Assembly (NCBI GenBank): GCA_036310185.1
Contig: JAXJSH010000033.1
Location: forward strand, 3,126-67,125
Direction of reading: 5' to 3'
Length of the DNA: 64,000 bases
Origin: JALENY01 sp036310185
GTDB lineage: Bacteria > Bacillota > Clostridia > Lachnospirales > Lachnospiraceae
Below, in pieces: positions 27,071-36,673 of the stretch. Made by a program: the position numbers and the translations under genes. The stretch's first letter is position 1, and the number at the start of each line of letters is the position of its first letter. Below the pieces are notes generated by a model. That model saw only the letters and a program-made list of their open reading frames with translations, was not told where the DNA came from and did not search any database.

Positions 27071-28351
27071 TTATTTTAAGTTTTCCAGATCTGCGTAAAA
27101 GCTTGGATAGGATACGTTTACAATATCTGCATCTTTAATGGTCATAGTTCCCTCTGCAATCAGAGATGCAACTACGAAAGACATGGCAATACGATGATCG
27201 ATGTGTGTATCCACTGTAATGCCATGCATTGGTTTGCCGCCGCGGATGATCATTCCGTCGTCTGTACCAACGATATCTGCACCCATGGCGGAAAGATTTT
27301 CTACCATAATGTCCAGTCGGTTTGATTCTTTGACCTTCAGTTCTTCTGCATTTCGGATAATGGTTTCTCCGTCAGCATATGAGGCGAGAACGGCGATTAC
27401 CGGAATCTCGTCAATCAGCGTGGGGATAATATCTCCTTCAATAACGGTTCCGTGCAGAGCGGAAGAGGTTACGATCAGGTCTGCAACCGGTTCACCGCCG
27501 GCGGTTCGGATATTTTCCATTTTAATATTGGCACCCATTGCCCTGCAGACCCGCAGGATTCCGTCGCGGGTAGGATTGATGCCCACATTGCGGATGCAGA
27601 TTTCGGAATCCGGAACCATCAGTCCGGCACAGATAAAATATGCGGCAGAGGAAATATCGCCCGGTACAGCGATATCCTGGCCGAACAGTTCCGGATCTGG
27701 TTCAATGGAAGCAGTTAACCCTTCACTGGTGATTTTTGCACCGAAAGAAGAGAGCATCAGTTCCGTATGGTTACGGGATAGTGCCGGTTCGGTAACGGAT
27801 GTTTTTCCGTCCGCATACAGTCCGGCAAGCAGAACGCAGGATTTTACCTGGGCAGATGCAACCGGTGACTGATAATGGATGCCTTTTAATAACTGTCCGT
27901 TGATGGCAAGCGGTGCACATCCGTTATCGCGGATACTGATGATATCAGCGCCCATTTCTTTTAATGGTTTCATAATGCGCCCCATAGGGCGTTTCTGAAT
28001 GGATGCGTCTCCATTTAATTCACAAGAAAAGCTCTGACCGGCTAAAATACCGGACATAAGGCGCATGGTGGTTCCGCTGTTGCCCACGTCCAGCAGTCCG
28101 GTGGGGGCTGTCAGACCGTGTAATCCTTTTCCGCGGACGATGACATGGTCTGTATTGTTTTCGATTTCGATGCCCATTTTGCGGAAACAGGCGATGGTGG
28201 AAAGACAGTCAGCGCCCTGAAGGAAATTTGTGATGCGTGTTTCGCCTTTTGCCAGGGAACCGAACATAATGGAACGGTGGGAGATGGATTTGTCTCCCGG
28301 GATCGTCACTTCGCCTCTCAGGGAAGCTGCTTTTGTAAATGTTAAGTCCAT
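27071..28351 (-). CDS. aroA: 3-phosphoshikimate 1-carboxyvinyltransferase (EPSP synthase)
   Basis: 426 aa, normal length. It joins PEP and shikimate-3-phosphate in the aromatic pathway. Signatures: PGDKSISHRSIMFGSLAKGET (residues about 18-38), LDVGNSGTTMRLMSGILAG (about 81-99), and the C-terminal ELKVKESNRLDIMVENLSAMGAD. Its N-terminal Gly in the NSGTT block is the ordinary residue. It lies about 100 bp downstream of tyrA on the same strand, a likely aromatic operon. Confidence 0.95.
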   Translation of the reverse strand: MDLTFTKAASLRGEVTIPGDKSISHRSIMFGSLAKGETRITNFLQGADCLSTIACFRKMGIEIENNTDHVIVRGKGLHGLTAPTGLLDVGNSGTTMRLMSGILAGQSFSCELNGDASIQKRPMGRIMKPLKEMGADIISIRDNGCAPLAINGQLLKGIHYQSPVASAQVKSCVLLAGLYADGKTSVTEPALSRNHTELMLSSFGAKITSEGLTASIEPDPELFGQDIAVPGDISSAAYFICAGLMVPDSEICIRNVGINPTRDGILRVCRAMGANIKMENIRTAGGEPVADLIVTSSALHGTVIEGDIIPTLIDEIPVIAVLASYADGETIIRNAEELKVKESNRLDIMVENLSAMGADIVGTDDGMIIRGGKPMHGITVDTHIDHRIAMSFVVASLIAEGTMTIKDADIVNVSYPSFYADLENLK

Positions 28352-28455
28352 AGTTTACTCCTGAATTTTTATGATTTTTCGAATCTTAAAGTGATTTTGC
28401 CCCGATTGAGACATGGTTAAGATTCCATGATACGGCAGATATTTATGATATGATT

Positions 28456-29556
28456 TTATCTCTCGTATACAATATAGTTGCGTGCCCGCAGGATATCGGC
28501 TGATTTTTTTGCAGCGGTCTCTTCATAGAATTCAATGCGCAGAACTGCTTCTTCAAATTCCCGGTTGTTTACGATACCGATATTTTTCAGGTTAATATTG
28601 TTGGTTGCCAGAAGAGTTGCGATGGCAGCGATTCCTCCGGCTTCGTCCGCAATATCACAGTAGATCGTGTAGGATTTCTTGATCGGACCGGAAGAGGAAT
28701 CCGGAAGGGAATTGCGGTAATCTCTGGATTCGGTAAATAAACGGTTTAATTCTGCGCCGTTTTTATTGTCAATCTCCACACGGAACTGAATCAGTGAGCT
28801 GATATAAGAATCAAGAACGCTTGATATATTTTCGCTGTTTGTGGTACAGATCTGTTCCCACATAACCGGAGAAGAGGATGCGATTCTTGTGATATCTTTA
28901 AAACCTCCGGCGGCGATGGCTTTCATGTGTTCTTCTTCGCCATCCAGACTGTGAACCAGATTCACCAGAGAGGAAGCGATTACATGGGGCAGATGGCTGA
29001 TCGCAGCTGTGATGTAATCGTGTTCTTCATAGCTGAGGATCATTGGGATAGAGCCCAGCGAACGAACCAGTTCGGTGTATTCAGAAATCATACTGATATT
29101 GACTTCGCCTGCCGGTGTAAGGATATAATATGCATTTTCGATGATTCGTTCATTGGAGTTTTTGAAGCCTGTTTTCTCGGAACCGGCCATGGGATGTCCG
29201 CCGATGAAGCAGTGTTCCAGCTCAAGCTCTTTTACCGCCTGATGCATGGCAGTTTTTACGCTGCCCACATCGGTAAGAATGCAGCCGGGCTTCATTACCT
29301 CTTTGAGGCGTTTTAAGTAGGAAATATTGTATTCCACCGGAGCACATAAAAAGATGTAATCACAGCAGGAAAAGGAGCTGTCCACATCGGCACAGACGCC
29401 CTGGACGACATCTGCCTGAAGCGCCGTTTTTGTGGTTTCCGGATTTGGCGTATAAGCGATGATTTTGTAGTCCGGGTAAAATTTGTGAATGGCTCTTGCG
29501 ATGGAACCCCCGATCAGGCCAAGACCAACAAAACCGATACATAATTTTTCTCTCAT
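28456..29556 (-). CDS. tyrA: Prephenate dehydrogenase with ACT domain
   Basis: 366 aa. It oxidises prephenate to 4-hydroxyphenylpyruvate for tyrosine. The NAD-binding GLGLIGGSIARAI is at residues about 10-22, the substrate-domain FIGGHPMAGSEKTGF at about 137-151, and a C-terminal ACT domain (about 295-365, DEAGGIAAIATLLATNNINLKNIGI) suggests feedback control by tyrosine. The gap to the best RBS (AAAGGAG, 15 bases from the ATG) is unusually long. Confidence 0.93.
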   Translation of the reverse strand: MREKLCIGFVGLGLIGGSIARAIHKFYPDYKIIAYTPNPETTKTALQADVVQGVCADVDSSFSCCDYIFLCAPVEYNISYLKRLKEVMKPGCILTDVGSVKTAMHQAVKELELEHCFIGGHPMAGSEKTGFKNSNERIIENAYYILTPAGEVNISMISEYTELVRSLGSIPMILSYEEHDYITAAISHLPHVIASSLVNLVHSLDGEEEHMKAIAAGGFKDITRIASSSPVMWEQICTTNSENISSVLDSYISSLIQFRVEIDNKNGAELNRLFTESRDYRNSLPDSSSGPIKKSYTIYCDIADEAGGIAAIATLLATNNINLKNIGIVNNREFEEAVLRIEFYEETAAKKSADILRARNYIVYER

Positions 29557-29776
29557 TGTAATGTATAATTACTCCTTTCGTGGTTCATAAGTGATTTTAT
29601 TTCGAACATGATAAGTTTAAGCGGCAAAAGAACATTTTTTTGCTGTTTCAGAAATATCATGATTAAGACCATAGATTATTTTAAGTTACCTATTATAAAA
29701 AGTCAATAGTTTAATGCTTTAAAGTGTTACAGTTTTAAAAAAGAACGAAAAATCTTATGAAATATTCACAATTAAC

Positions 29777-29805
29777 TTGAAAATATGAACATTTTTTAGT
29801 AAAAT
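29777..29805 (+). promoter_or_regulatory. Promoter of the EF-G-like gene
   Basis: TTGAAA (29777-29782), 17-bp spacer, TAAAAT (29800-29805), followed by a short leader and TGGGAGG RBS. The 280-bp divergent region between tyrA and this gene is very AT-rich and holds nothing else recognisable. Confidence 0.65.
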
Positions 29806-29838
29806 GTAACCATACTAATTTTTTGGGAGGAAATTAAT

Positions 29839-31929
29839 ATGGACGTTTTTAGAACTGACCGAATTCGTAACGTGGTATTGTTGGGCCATGGAGGTGCTGG
29901 AAAGACTACCGTGGCAGAGGCTATGGCATATTTATCCGGTATTACAAGCCGTCTCGGAAATGTAACCGATGGCAATACCGTCAGTGATTATGATAAAGAA
30001 GAGCAGAAACGTAAATTTTCAATTTCAACTTCTGTAATTCCGATCGTATGGGATAAAGTGAAAGTGAACATCCTGGATACCCCCGGTTACTTCGATTTCG
30101 TGGGTGAGGCGCAGGAAGCTGCCGGTGCGGCAGATGCAGCCATCATCGTAGTATCCGGTAAAGACGGTGTACAGGTTGGCACACAGAAAGCATGGGATCT
30201 CTGCGAACAGTATAATCTGCCGAGAATGATCTTCGTAACCGGTATGGATAATGATGAGGTCAGCTATCGTGAAGTCGTGGAAAAACTGACAGAACTTTAT
30301 GGAAAGAGAATTGCTCCGATTCATCTTCCGATTCGTGAAAACGGAAAATTTGTGGGATATGTCAACGTAGTAAAAAAAGCAGGCCGTAAGTTCGTTGACA
30401 AGGGCGGAAAAGTGGAATGCCCGATTCCGGATTATTCCATGGAATATCTGGAGCAGTACAGAGAGACTCTGCTTGAGGCAGTAGCTGAAACAAGTGAAGA
30501 ATTTATGGATCGTTATTTTGCAGGAGAGGAGTTCTCCGTGGCAGAGATTTCAGCAGCTTTGGCAACGAACGTATATGATGGCAGCATCGTTCCGGTATGT
30601 ATGGGTGCTCCGACAAAATTATACGGTGTTTCCAACCTGCTTGATGATATTTGCGGATATTTCCCGAATCCGGGTATGAGAGCATGCAACGGTATTGTTC
30701 AGAGAACAAACGAACTGTTTGAGGCAAATTATGATTTCGCCAGGGCAAAATCAGCTTATGTATTTAAGACGATCGTGGATCCGTTTATCGGAAAATATTC
30801 ACTGATCAAAGTGTGCTCCGGTACGATCAAAGCAAGTGATACCCTTTACAATGTGGAGCGTGATCAGGAAGAAAGACTTGGCAAATTATATGTTCTGGAA
30901 GGAAATAAACCGATCGAAGTTCCGGAACTGATGGCCGGTGATATCGGTGCGATCGCGAAACTGAATACAGTTCGTACCGGTGATACGCTGGCAACCAAAA
31001 ATCTTCCGGTGATTTATCCGAAGACAATCCTTTCCACACCGTACACATACAAACGCTATAAAGCAGTAAACAAAGGCGATGAAGATAAGATTTCACAGGC
31101 ACTGACCAAAATGATGGCAGAGGACCTGACCCTTCGCATTGAAAATGATACAGCAAACCGTCAGACCCTGATCTATGGTATGGGCGAACAACATCTGGAA
31201 GTCGTTTTGAGCAAACTGAAAGACCGTTATAAAATTGATGTGGAACTTTCCAAACCGAAGGTTGCTTTCCGTGAGACCATCCGTAAGAAATCAGATGTGG
31301 AAGGAAAATATAAAAAACAGTCCGGCGGACATGGTCAGTATGGTCATGTTAAGATGCGGTTCGAGCCGTCCGGAAATCAGGAAGAAGCATACGAATTTGA
31401 GCAGGTGGTAGTAGGCGGAGCAGTTCCGAAGAACTTCTTCCCGGCAGTTGAAAAGGGACTTGCAGATTCAGTTCTGTCAGGACCGCTGGCTGCTTATCCG
31501 GTCGTAGGGGTAAAAGCAACTCTGTACGATGGTTCTTACCACAGTGTTGACTCCTCCGAACTTGCATTTAAACAGGCCACGAAGATGGCATTCAAGAAAG
31601 GCTTTATGGATGCATCACCGGTTCTTTTGGAGCCGATTGTGACTGTAAAAGTTACGGTAGCAGACAAATACACCGGTGACGTTATGGGCGATCTGAATAA
31701 ACGCCGCGGCCGTGTACTTGGCATGAATCCGGATCATAAGGGGAACACCATTATTGAAGCAGAAGTTCCGCAGCTTGAGCTGTACGGATATTCAACCGTG
31801 CTTCGCTCCATGACCGGAGGAAGCGGAGACTTCGAATTCCATTTTGCTCGTTACGAGCAGGCACCGTCTGATATTCAGGCAAAACAGATTCAGGAGAGAG
31901 CAAGTCAGCTGACATCTGATGAAGAATAA
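29839..31929 (+). CDS. Elongation factor G-like GTPase (EF-G paralogue)
   Basis: 696 aa with the full five-domain EF-G length, but with non-canonical GTPase motifs. G1 reads GHGGAGKTT (residues 17-25) instead of AHIDAGKTT; G3 reads DTPGYFDF, so the catalytic histidine of DTPGHVDF is Tyr; and the G4 NKMD is TGMD. Domain IV/V blocks are present (SGGHGQYGHVKMRFEP, VMGDLNKRRGRVLGM). It is not the str-operon fusA, being isolated with its own promoter and terminator. Such paralogues may act in stress translation or ribosome recycling; the exact role is unknown. Confidence 0.85.
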   Translation: MDVFRTDRIRNVVLLGHGGAGKTTVAEAMAYLSGITSRLGNVTDGNTVSDYDKEEQKRKFSISTSVIPIVWDKVKVNILDTPGYFDFVGEAQEAAGAADAAIIVVSGKDGVQVGTQKAWDLCEQYNLPRMIFVTGMDNDEVSYREVVEKLTELYGKRIAPIHLPIRENGKFVGYVNVVKKAGRKFVDKGGKVECPIPDYSMEYLEQYRETLLEAVAETSEEFMDRYFAGEEFSVAEISAALATNVYDGSIVPVCMGAPTKLYGVSNLLDDICGYFPNPGMRACNGIVQRTNELFEANYDFARAKSAYVFKTIVDPFIGKYSLIKVCSGTIKASDTLYNVERDQEERLGKLYVLEGNKPIEVPELMAGDIGAIAKLNTVRTGDTLATKNLPVIYPKTILSTPYTYKRYKAVNKGDEDKISQALTKMMAEDLTLRIENDTANRQTLIYGMGEQHLEVVLSKLKDRYKIDVELSKPKVAFRETIRKKSDVEGKYKKQSGGHGQYGHVKMRFEPSGNQEEAYEFEQVVVGGAVPKNFFPAVEKGLADSVLSGPLAAYPVVGVKATLYDGSYHSVDSSELAFKQATKMAFKKGFMDASPVLLEPIVTVKVTVADKYTGDVMGDLNKRRGRVLGMNPDHKGNTIIEAEVPQLELYGYSTVLRSMTGGSGDFEFHFARYEQAPSDIQAKQIQERASQLTSDEE

Positions 31930-31948
31930 AAGATTGTAAAAGGAAGAA

Positions 31949-31985
31949 GCCTGACCGGGGTGAAAACCCCGGTCAGGCTGTCTTT
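31949..31985. terminator. Terminator after the EF-G-like gene
   Basis: Perfect 12-bp GC-rich stem (GCCTGACCGGGG at 31949-31960 with 31967-31978), six-base loop, then TCTTTTT. It lies between converging genes and may also limit prs transcripts. Confidence 0.9.
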
Positions 31986-32009
31986 TTGCCTTAAAGAAGA
32001 AATATGAAA

Positions 32010-33182
32010 TTATCTTTTTAAGCTTTTTTCCAGAAGCTTATTGATTTTTGTTGTGGTGTCACGTACTTTTTCAACGGAAACGTCATGATTCAGTGTATCC
32101 ATGATGCTGGCAAGATATTTTGTCATATCTGCAGTTTCATAATACGGTTTTTCCAGAAGTTCCGGTTTGCGGTAGGTGAGGTTGGTGGTGATGACCTTTG
32201 TGATGTATCCTTTTTCATAGAACTCATCAAATTTTTCAAAACCATCCGTGAAAAGACCGAAAGTACAGCATACGTAAACACGTTTTGCGCCTTTTGCCTT
32301 GATCTGTTTTGCCACATCCAGCATACTTTCGCCGGAAGAGATCATATCGTCGATGATGATAACGTCTTTTCCTTCTACGGAATCGCCCAGGAATTCATGA
32401 GCCACGATCGGGTTCTTGCCGTTTACAACGGTAGAGTAGTCACGGCGTTTGTAGAACATACCTACATCTACACCCAGAATATTTGCGAAATATACAGCTC
32501 TTGCCATAGCGCCTTCATCCGGGCTGATGATCATCAGGTGGTCATTGTCCAGTTTCAGATCATCGATGGATGTCATCAGTGCTTTTAAGAACTGATAAGT
32601 GGGCATGAAATTGTCCAGACCGCGAAGCGGAATTGCGTTCTGTACACGCGGGTCGTGTGCGTCAAAGGTGATGATGTTTGAAACACCCATGGATGCCAGC
32701 TCTTTCAGCGCCAGTGCACAGTCCAGTGATTCACGGCCGCTGCGTTTATGCTGTCTGCTTTCGTATAAGAAAGGCATGATAACGTTGATACGATGTGCTT
32801 TTCCGGTTGCTGCGGAAATGATGCGCTTCAGATCCTGATAGTGGTTGTCCGGTGACATGTGATTGATTTTACCGCATACTTTGTATGTAATGCTGTAATT
32901 CATCACGTCAGCCATGATAAAAAGGTCAGTACCGCGAACGGATTCATGGATCATACCTTTTCCTTCACCGGTTCCAAAACGCGGGCAGGAACAATCCAGA
33001 AGATAAGTCGGTTCGTAGTAACCGGAAAGAGAAGTGCCGGCACTGCGGTGTTTGCTCAGTTCTTCGCGGAACTGTACCAGGTGTGCATCAACCTCTTTTG
33101 CAAGGTCAATACAGCCTTCCAATGCTGCAATTTTCAGTGGTGCAACAGGAATACTTTTTTCTAATACGTCTAAATTAGCCAT
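32010..33182 (-). CDS. prs: Ribose-phosphate pyrophosphokinase, long form
   Basis: 390 aa, longer than the common 315-aa PRPP synthetase. It makes PRPP from ribose-5-phosphate and ATP. The PRPP-binding loop IIDDMISSGESMLD (residues about 270-283) and the FDAHDPRVQ segment that replaces the usual DLHAxQIQGFF are visible, plus RPELL-type C-terminus. I start at ATG 33182, with GGAGG seven bases upstream on the minus strand; a TTG four codons earlier overlaps that RBS. The extra length is spread over the N-terminal region (residues 1-60) and an extended C-terminus. Confidence 0.85.
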   Translation of the reverse strand: MANLDVLEKSIPVAPLKIAALEGCIDLAKEVDAHLVQFREELSKHRSAGTSLSGYYEPTYLLDCSCPRFGTGEGKGMIHESVRGTDLFIMADVMNYSITYKVCGKINHMSPDNHYQDLKRIISAATGKAHRINVIMPFLYESRQHKRSGRESLDCALALKELASMGVSNIITFDAHDPRVQNAIPLRGLDNFMPTYQFLKALMTSIDDLKLDNDHLMIISPDEGAMARAVYFANILGVDVGMFYKRRDYSTVVNGKNPIVAHEFLGDSVEGKDVIIIDDMISSGESMLDVAKQIKAKGAKRVYVCCTFGLFTDGFEKFDEFYEKGYITKVITTNLTYRKPELLEKPYYETADMTKYLASIMDTLNHDVSVEKVRDTTTKINKLLEKSLKR

Positions 33183-33300
33183 AGAAGCCTCCAATATTCT
33201 ACAAAGTTCTACTTATTTATATCATCTGTAATTTTCCCAGTCAAGGAGTTTACAAAAGAAAATAAAATTGTTATATTATAAAGATGAAAGGATGGATGAT

Positions 33301-34692
33301 ATGAAAAAGAGCAGACATCTGGTAGGAAAAGTGCTTCCCGGAAGTATTGCAGAGGAACTGGGAATCGAGCCTGGAGACGAAGTATTGTCAATCAATGACC
33401 AGCCGATCGAGGATGTTTTCGATTACCATTATCTGATGAACGATGCGTATGTGGAGATGCTGATCCGGAAATCGGATGGTGAAGAATGGCTGTTGGAGAT
33501 AGAAAAAGATTATGAAGAAGATGCGGGAATTGAGTTTGTGAATCCCTTAATGGATGAATACCGGTCCTGCAGCAACAAATGTGTATTCTGTTTTATCGAT
33601 CAGATGCCAAAGGGAATGCGCGATACCCTGTATTTTAAAGACGATGATTCGAGACTTTCCTTTTTGCAGGGGAATTATGTGACGCTGACGAACATGAGTG
33701 ATCATGATATAGATCGTATTATCCGGTATCATTTATCGCCGATCAATATTTCTTTTCAGACGACGAACCCGGAACTTCGATGCAAAATGCTGCATAACCG
33801 GTTTGCCGGAAATATTTTTGATAAAGTGCAGCGGCTCTATGATGCCGGAATCGAGATGAACGGACAGATCGTGCTTTGCAAAGGATTGAACGACGGTGAG
33901 GAGCTGGAGCGCAGCATCCGTGACCTTGGCAGATACATTCCTTATCTGGAAAGTGTGTCGGTGGTGCCGGTAGGCTTGACAAAGTACCGGGAAGGGTTGT
34001 ATCCTCTGGAGGCTTTTGAAAAAGAAGACGCGGAAAAGACCCTTGATATAATCGAAAAGTGGCAGAAGATCTTTTTTAAAGAACATGGGACACATTTTAT
34101 TCATGCAGGAGATGAGTGGTATATACTTGCAAAGCGCCCCATTCCGGAAGAAAGTAATTATGACGGCTATTTGCAGCTGGAAAATGGTGTTGGAATGCTG
34201 CGGCTTCTGGAGGAAGAGATAAAAGCCGGTCTTGCAGCCAGAAATGGTGATAGGAGGGTACGTGAGATTTCCATCGCCACAGGCTTGCTGGCGGCGCCTT
34301 TTCTTGAATCATATGTGCAAAGACTGAATGAAAAATATCCGAACGTGCAGGTTCATGTTTACGGAATACGAAATGATTTTTTTGGCCCGAATATAACCGT
34401 TTCCGGGCTGGTAACAGGTACGGATCTGAAAAAACAGCTGAAGGACCGTGTGTTGGGAGAAGAACTTCTGCTTCCATGTAATATGTTGAGAAGCGGAGAG
34501 TCTGTATTGTTAGACGATGTGACCGTAAAAGAACTGGAAGAAGAACTGAATATTTCCATCCGTGTTGTAGATCAGCCGGGTGAAGCGTGGATAGAAGCCG
34601 TGCTTGGAGAAAATAACAGGCACGAGCAGAAGAGGAGACAGATTTATGAGCAAACCGATTGTAGCTATTGTGGGCAGACCGAATGTAGGTAA
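33301..34692 (+). CDS. DUF512 radical-SAM-like protein with N-terminal PDZ domain
   Basis: 463 aa. Residues 1-70 form a PDZ-like domain (KVLPGSIAEELGIEPGDEVLSINDQPIED). A radical SAM cysteine motif C-x3-C-x2-C (CSNKCVFC) follows at about residues 85-92, then FIDQMPKGMRDTLYFKDDDSRLSFLQG typical of the family, and a C-terminal DUF512 domain. ATG 33301 is chosen for its AAAGGA RBS eight bases upstream. The gene overlaps der by 47 bp. The family is conserved beside der in clostridia but its reaction is unknown. Confidence 0.85.
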   Translation: MKKSRHLVGKVLPGSIAEELGIEPGDEVLSINDQPIEDVFDYHYLMNDAYVEMLIRKSDGEEWLLEIEKDYEEDAGIEFVNPLMDEYRSCSNKCVFCFIDQMPKGMRDTLYFKDDDSRLSFLQGNYVTLTNMSDHDIDRIIRYHLSPINISFQTTNPELRCKMLHNRFAGNIFDKVQRLYDAGIEMNGQIVLCKGLNDGEELERSIRDLGRYIPYLESVSVVPVGLTKYREGLYPLEAFEKEDAEKTLDIIEKWQKIFFKEHGTHFIHAGDEWYILAKRPIPEESNYDGYLQLENGVGMLRLLEEEIKAGLAARNGDRRVREISIATGLLAAPFLESYVQRLNEKYPNVQVHVYGIRNDFFGPNITVSGLVTGTDLKKQLKDRVLGEELLLPCNMLRSGESVLLDDVTVKELEEELNISIRVVDQPGEAWIEAVLGENNRHEQKRRQIYEQTDCSYCGQTECR

Positions 34693-35968
34693 ATCCACAC
34701 TTTTTAATGTTCTGGCGGGGGAGAACATTTCCATTGTAAAAGATACCCCGGGTGTGACAAGAGACCGTATTTATGCAGATGTAAGCTGGCTGAATCAGGA
34801 GTTTACCCTGATCGATACCGGCGGTATTGAACCGGAGAGCAATGATATTATTCTTTCTCAGATGAGAGAACAGGCACAGATTGCCATTGACACAGCAGAT
34901 GTTATCATTTTCCTGGTGGATGTCCGCCAGGGGCTTGTGGATTCGGATGCAAAAGTGGCTGACATGCTCAGACGAAGCGGAAAGCCGGTGGTACTTGTAG
35001 TAAACAAAGTAGATAATTTTGACAAATTCATGATGGATACCTACGAATTTTACAACCTGGGTATCGGAGAGCCGCATCCAATTTCTGCTTCCGGAAAACT
35101 GGGACTTGGCGATATGCTGGAGGATGTTACCAAGTATTTTGAAATTTCCGACGAAGAGGAAGAAGAAAATGATGTTCCGCAGATTGCCATTGTCGGAAAA
35201 CCGAATGTGGGAAAATCCTCAATTATCAACCGCCTGCTTGGAGAAAACCGGGTTATTGTATCAAATATAGCAGGTACCACACGTGACGCCATTGATACCA
35301 CTGTATTTTGGAATGACAGAGAATACAATTTTATCGATACAGCAGGACTTCGTAAGAAAAACAAGATAAAAGAGGAACTGGAACGATACAGTATTATCCG
35401 TACCGTTACTGCAGTGGAACGCGCCGATGTGGTGGTTGTTGTAATTGATGCAGTTGAGGGGATTACGGAGCAGGATGCAAAAATTGCCGGTATCGCCCAC
35501 GAAAGAGGAAAAGGTGTTATCATTGCCGTAAATAAGTGGGATGCCATTGAAAAAAATGATAAAACAATGAATAAATATTCTGCTCGTGTGCGGGAGATTC
35601 TTGCGTATATGCCCTATGCGGAGCTGCTGTTTATTTCAGCTGAGACCGGTCAGAGAATCAATAAACTGTTTGAAACCATTGATATGGTTCTGGAAAATCA
35701 GACGCTCCGTATTCAGACTGGTGTACTGAACGAGATTATGGCAGAAGCAGTTGCGCTTCAGCAGCCGCCATCTGACAAGGGCCGTCGTCTGAAACTGTTT
35801 TACATTACACAGGTAGCAGTAAAACCGCCTACATTTGTTATTTTTGTAAATGATAAGCAATTAATGCACTTTTCTTATACCAGATATCTGGAAAATAAGA
35901 TCCGTGATGCATTTGGATTCAGAGGAACTCCTTTGAAGTTCCTGATCCGTGAACGAAAGGAAAAATAA
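34646..35968 (+). CDS. der: Ribosome biogenesis GTPase Der (EngA)
   Basis: 440 aa, tandem GTPase needed for 50S assembly. G domain 1 starts IVGRPNVGKSTLFN (residues about 8-21) with DTGGIE and NKVD; G domain 2 starts IVGKPNVGKSSIINR (about 179-193) with DTAGLRKK and NKWD; a C-terminal KH-like domain ends the protein. ATG 34646 with AGAGGAG upstream gives the standard length and overlaps the DUF512 gene by 47 bp, implying coupling. Confidence 0.95.
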   Translation: MSKPIVAIVGRPNVGKSTLFNVLAGENISIVKDTPGVTRDRIYADVSWLNQEFTLIDTGGIEPESNDIILSQMREQAQIAIDTADVIIFLVDVRQGLVDSDAKVADMLRRSGKPVVLVVNKVDNFDKFMMDTYEFYNLGIGEPHPISASGKLGLGDMLEDVTKYFEISDEEEEENDVPQIAIVGKPNVGKSSIINRLLGENRVIVSNIAGTTRDAIDTTVFWNDREYNFIDTAGLRKKNKIKEELERYSIIRTVTAVERADVVVVVIDAVEGITEQDAKIAGIAHERGKGVIIAVNKWDAIEKNDKTMNKYSARVREILAYMPYAELLFISAETGQRINKLFETIDMVLENQTLRIQTGVLNEIMAEAVALQQPPSDKGRRLKLFYITQVAVKPPTFVIFVNDKQLMHFSYTRYLENKIRDAFGFRGTPLKFLIRERKEK

Positions 35969-35969
35969 T

Positions 35970-36641
35970 ATGACAGAGAGAATCATCAGCCTTGTGATCG
36001 GCTATATCTGCGGTTTGTTTCAGACTGGCTACATTTACGGCAGAATGAATGGAATTGATATAAGAAATTATGGAAGCGGAAATGCCGGAACGACCAATAC
36101 GCTTCGAACGCTCGGCGCAAAAGCCGGTGCAATTACCTTCCTTGGTGATTGCTTTAAGTGTCTGATCGCTGTTCTGATTGCAAAAGCGATCTTTGGAAAA
36201 ATGCATCCGGAACTTACCATGGTTTATGGTATGTATGCGGCAGCCGGTGCCATATTGGGACATAATTTCCCTTTTTATCTGAAATTTAAAGGCGGAAAAG
36301 GTATTGCATGTACGGCCGGCCTGATTGCTTCCGTGAACTGGGTCATGATTATTATTGGTCTGGTCTGCTTTCTGGTTCCGTTTTTGACAACACATTTTGT
36401 GTCACTTGGTTCTCTGTTGGTTTATGTGGGATTTGTTGCCGGAATGATCGTGATGGGACAGACGGGATATCTTGGTGTGGAGCCCCAGTATCTTCCGGAA
36501 ATCTATGTGATCGCAGTGCTTCTGGCGATCATGGCATTCTGGAAGCACAAACAGAATATTGTCCGTCTGATTCACGGAGAAGAACGGAAAACATATCTGA
36601 CTAAAAAGAATAAAGATGGAAATGATAGTGCTGCAAAGTAA
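35970..36641 (+). CDS. plsY: Acyl-phosphate glycerol-3-phosphate acyltransferase
   Basis: 223 aa membrane enzyme that makes lysophosphatidate from acyl phosphate and G3P. The active-site motifs GSGNAGTTNTLRTLG (residues about 31-45) and the G-H-N-F-P-F loop followed by KFKGGKGIA (about 91-105) are clear, within about five membrane segments. It starts one base after der's stop (AAAGGA RBS inside der). Its product gpsA substrate link is direct: GpsA makes the G3P it uses. Confidence 0.92.
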   Translation: MTERIISLVIGYICGLFQTGYIYGRMNGIDIRNYGSGNAGTTNTLRTLGAKAGAITFLGDCFKCLIAVLIAKAIFGKMHPELTMVYGMYAAAGAILGHNFPFYLKFKGGKGIACTAGLIASVNWVMIIIGLVCFLVPFLTTHFVSLGSLLVYVGFVAGMIVMGQTGYLGVEPQYLPEIYVIAVLLAIMAFWKHKQNIVRLIHGEERKTYLTKKNKDGNDSAAK

Positions 36642-36673
36642 ATGACAGCATTGGCGTTAAAGGAGAAAATGGG

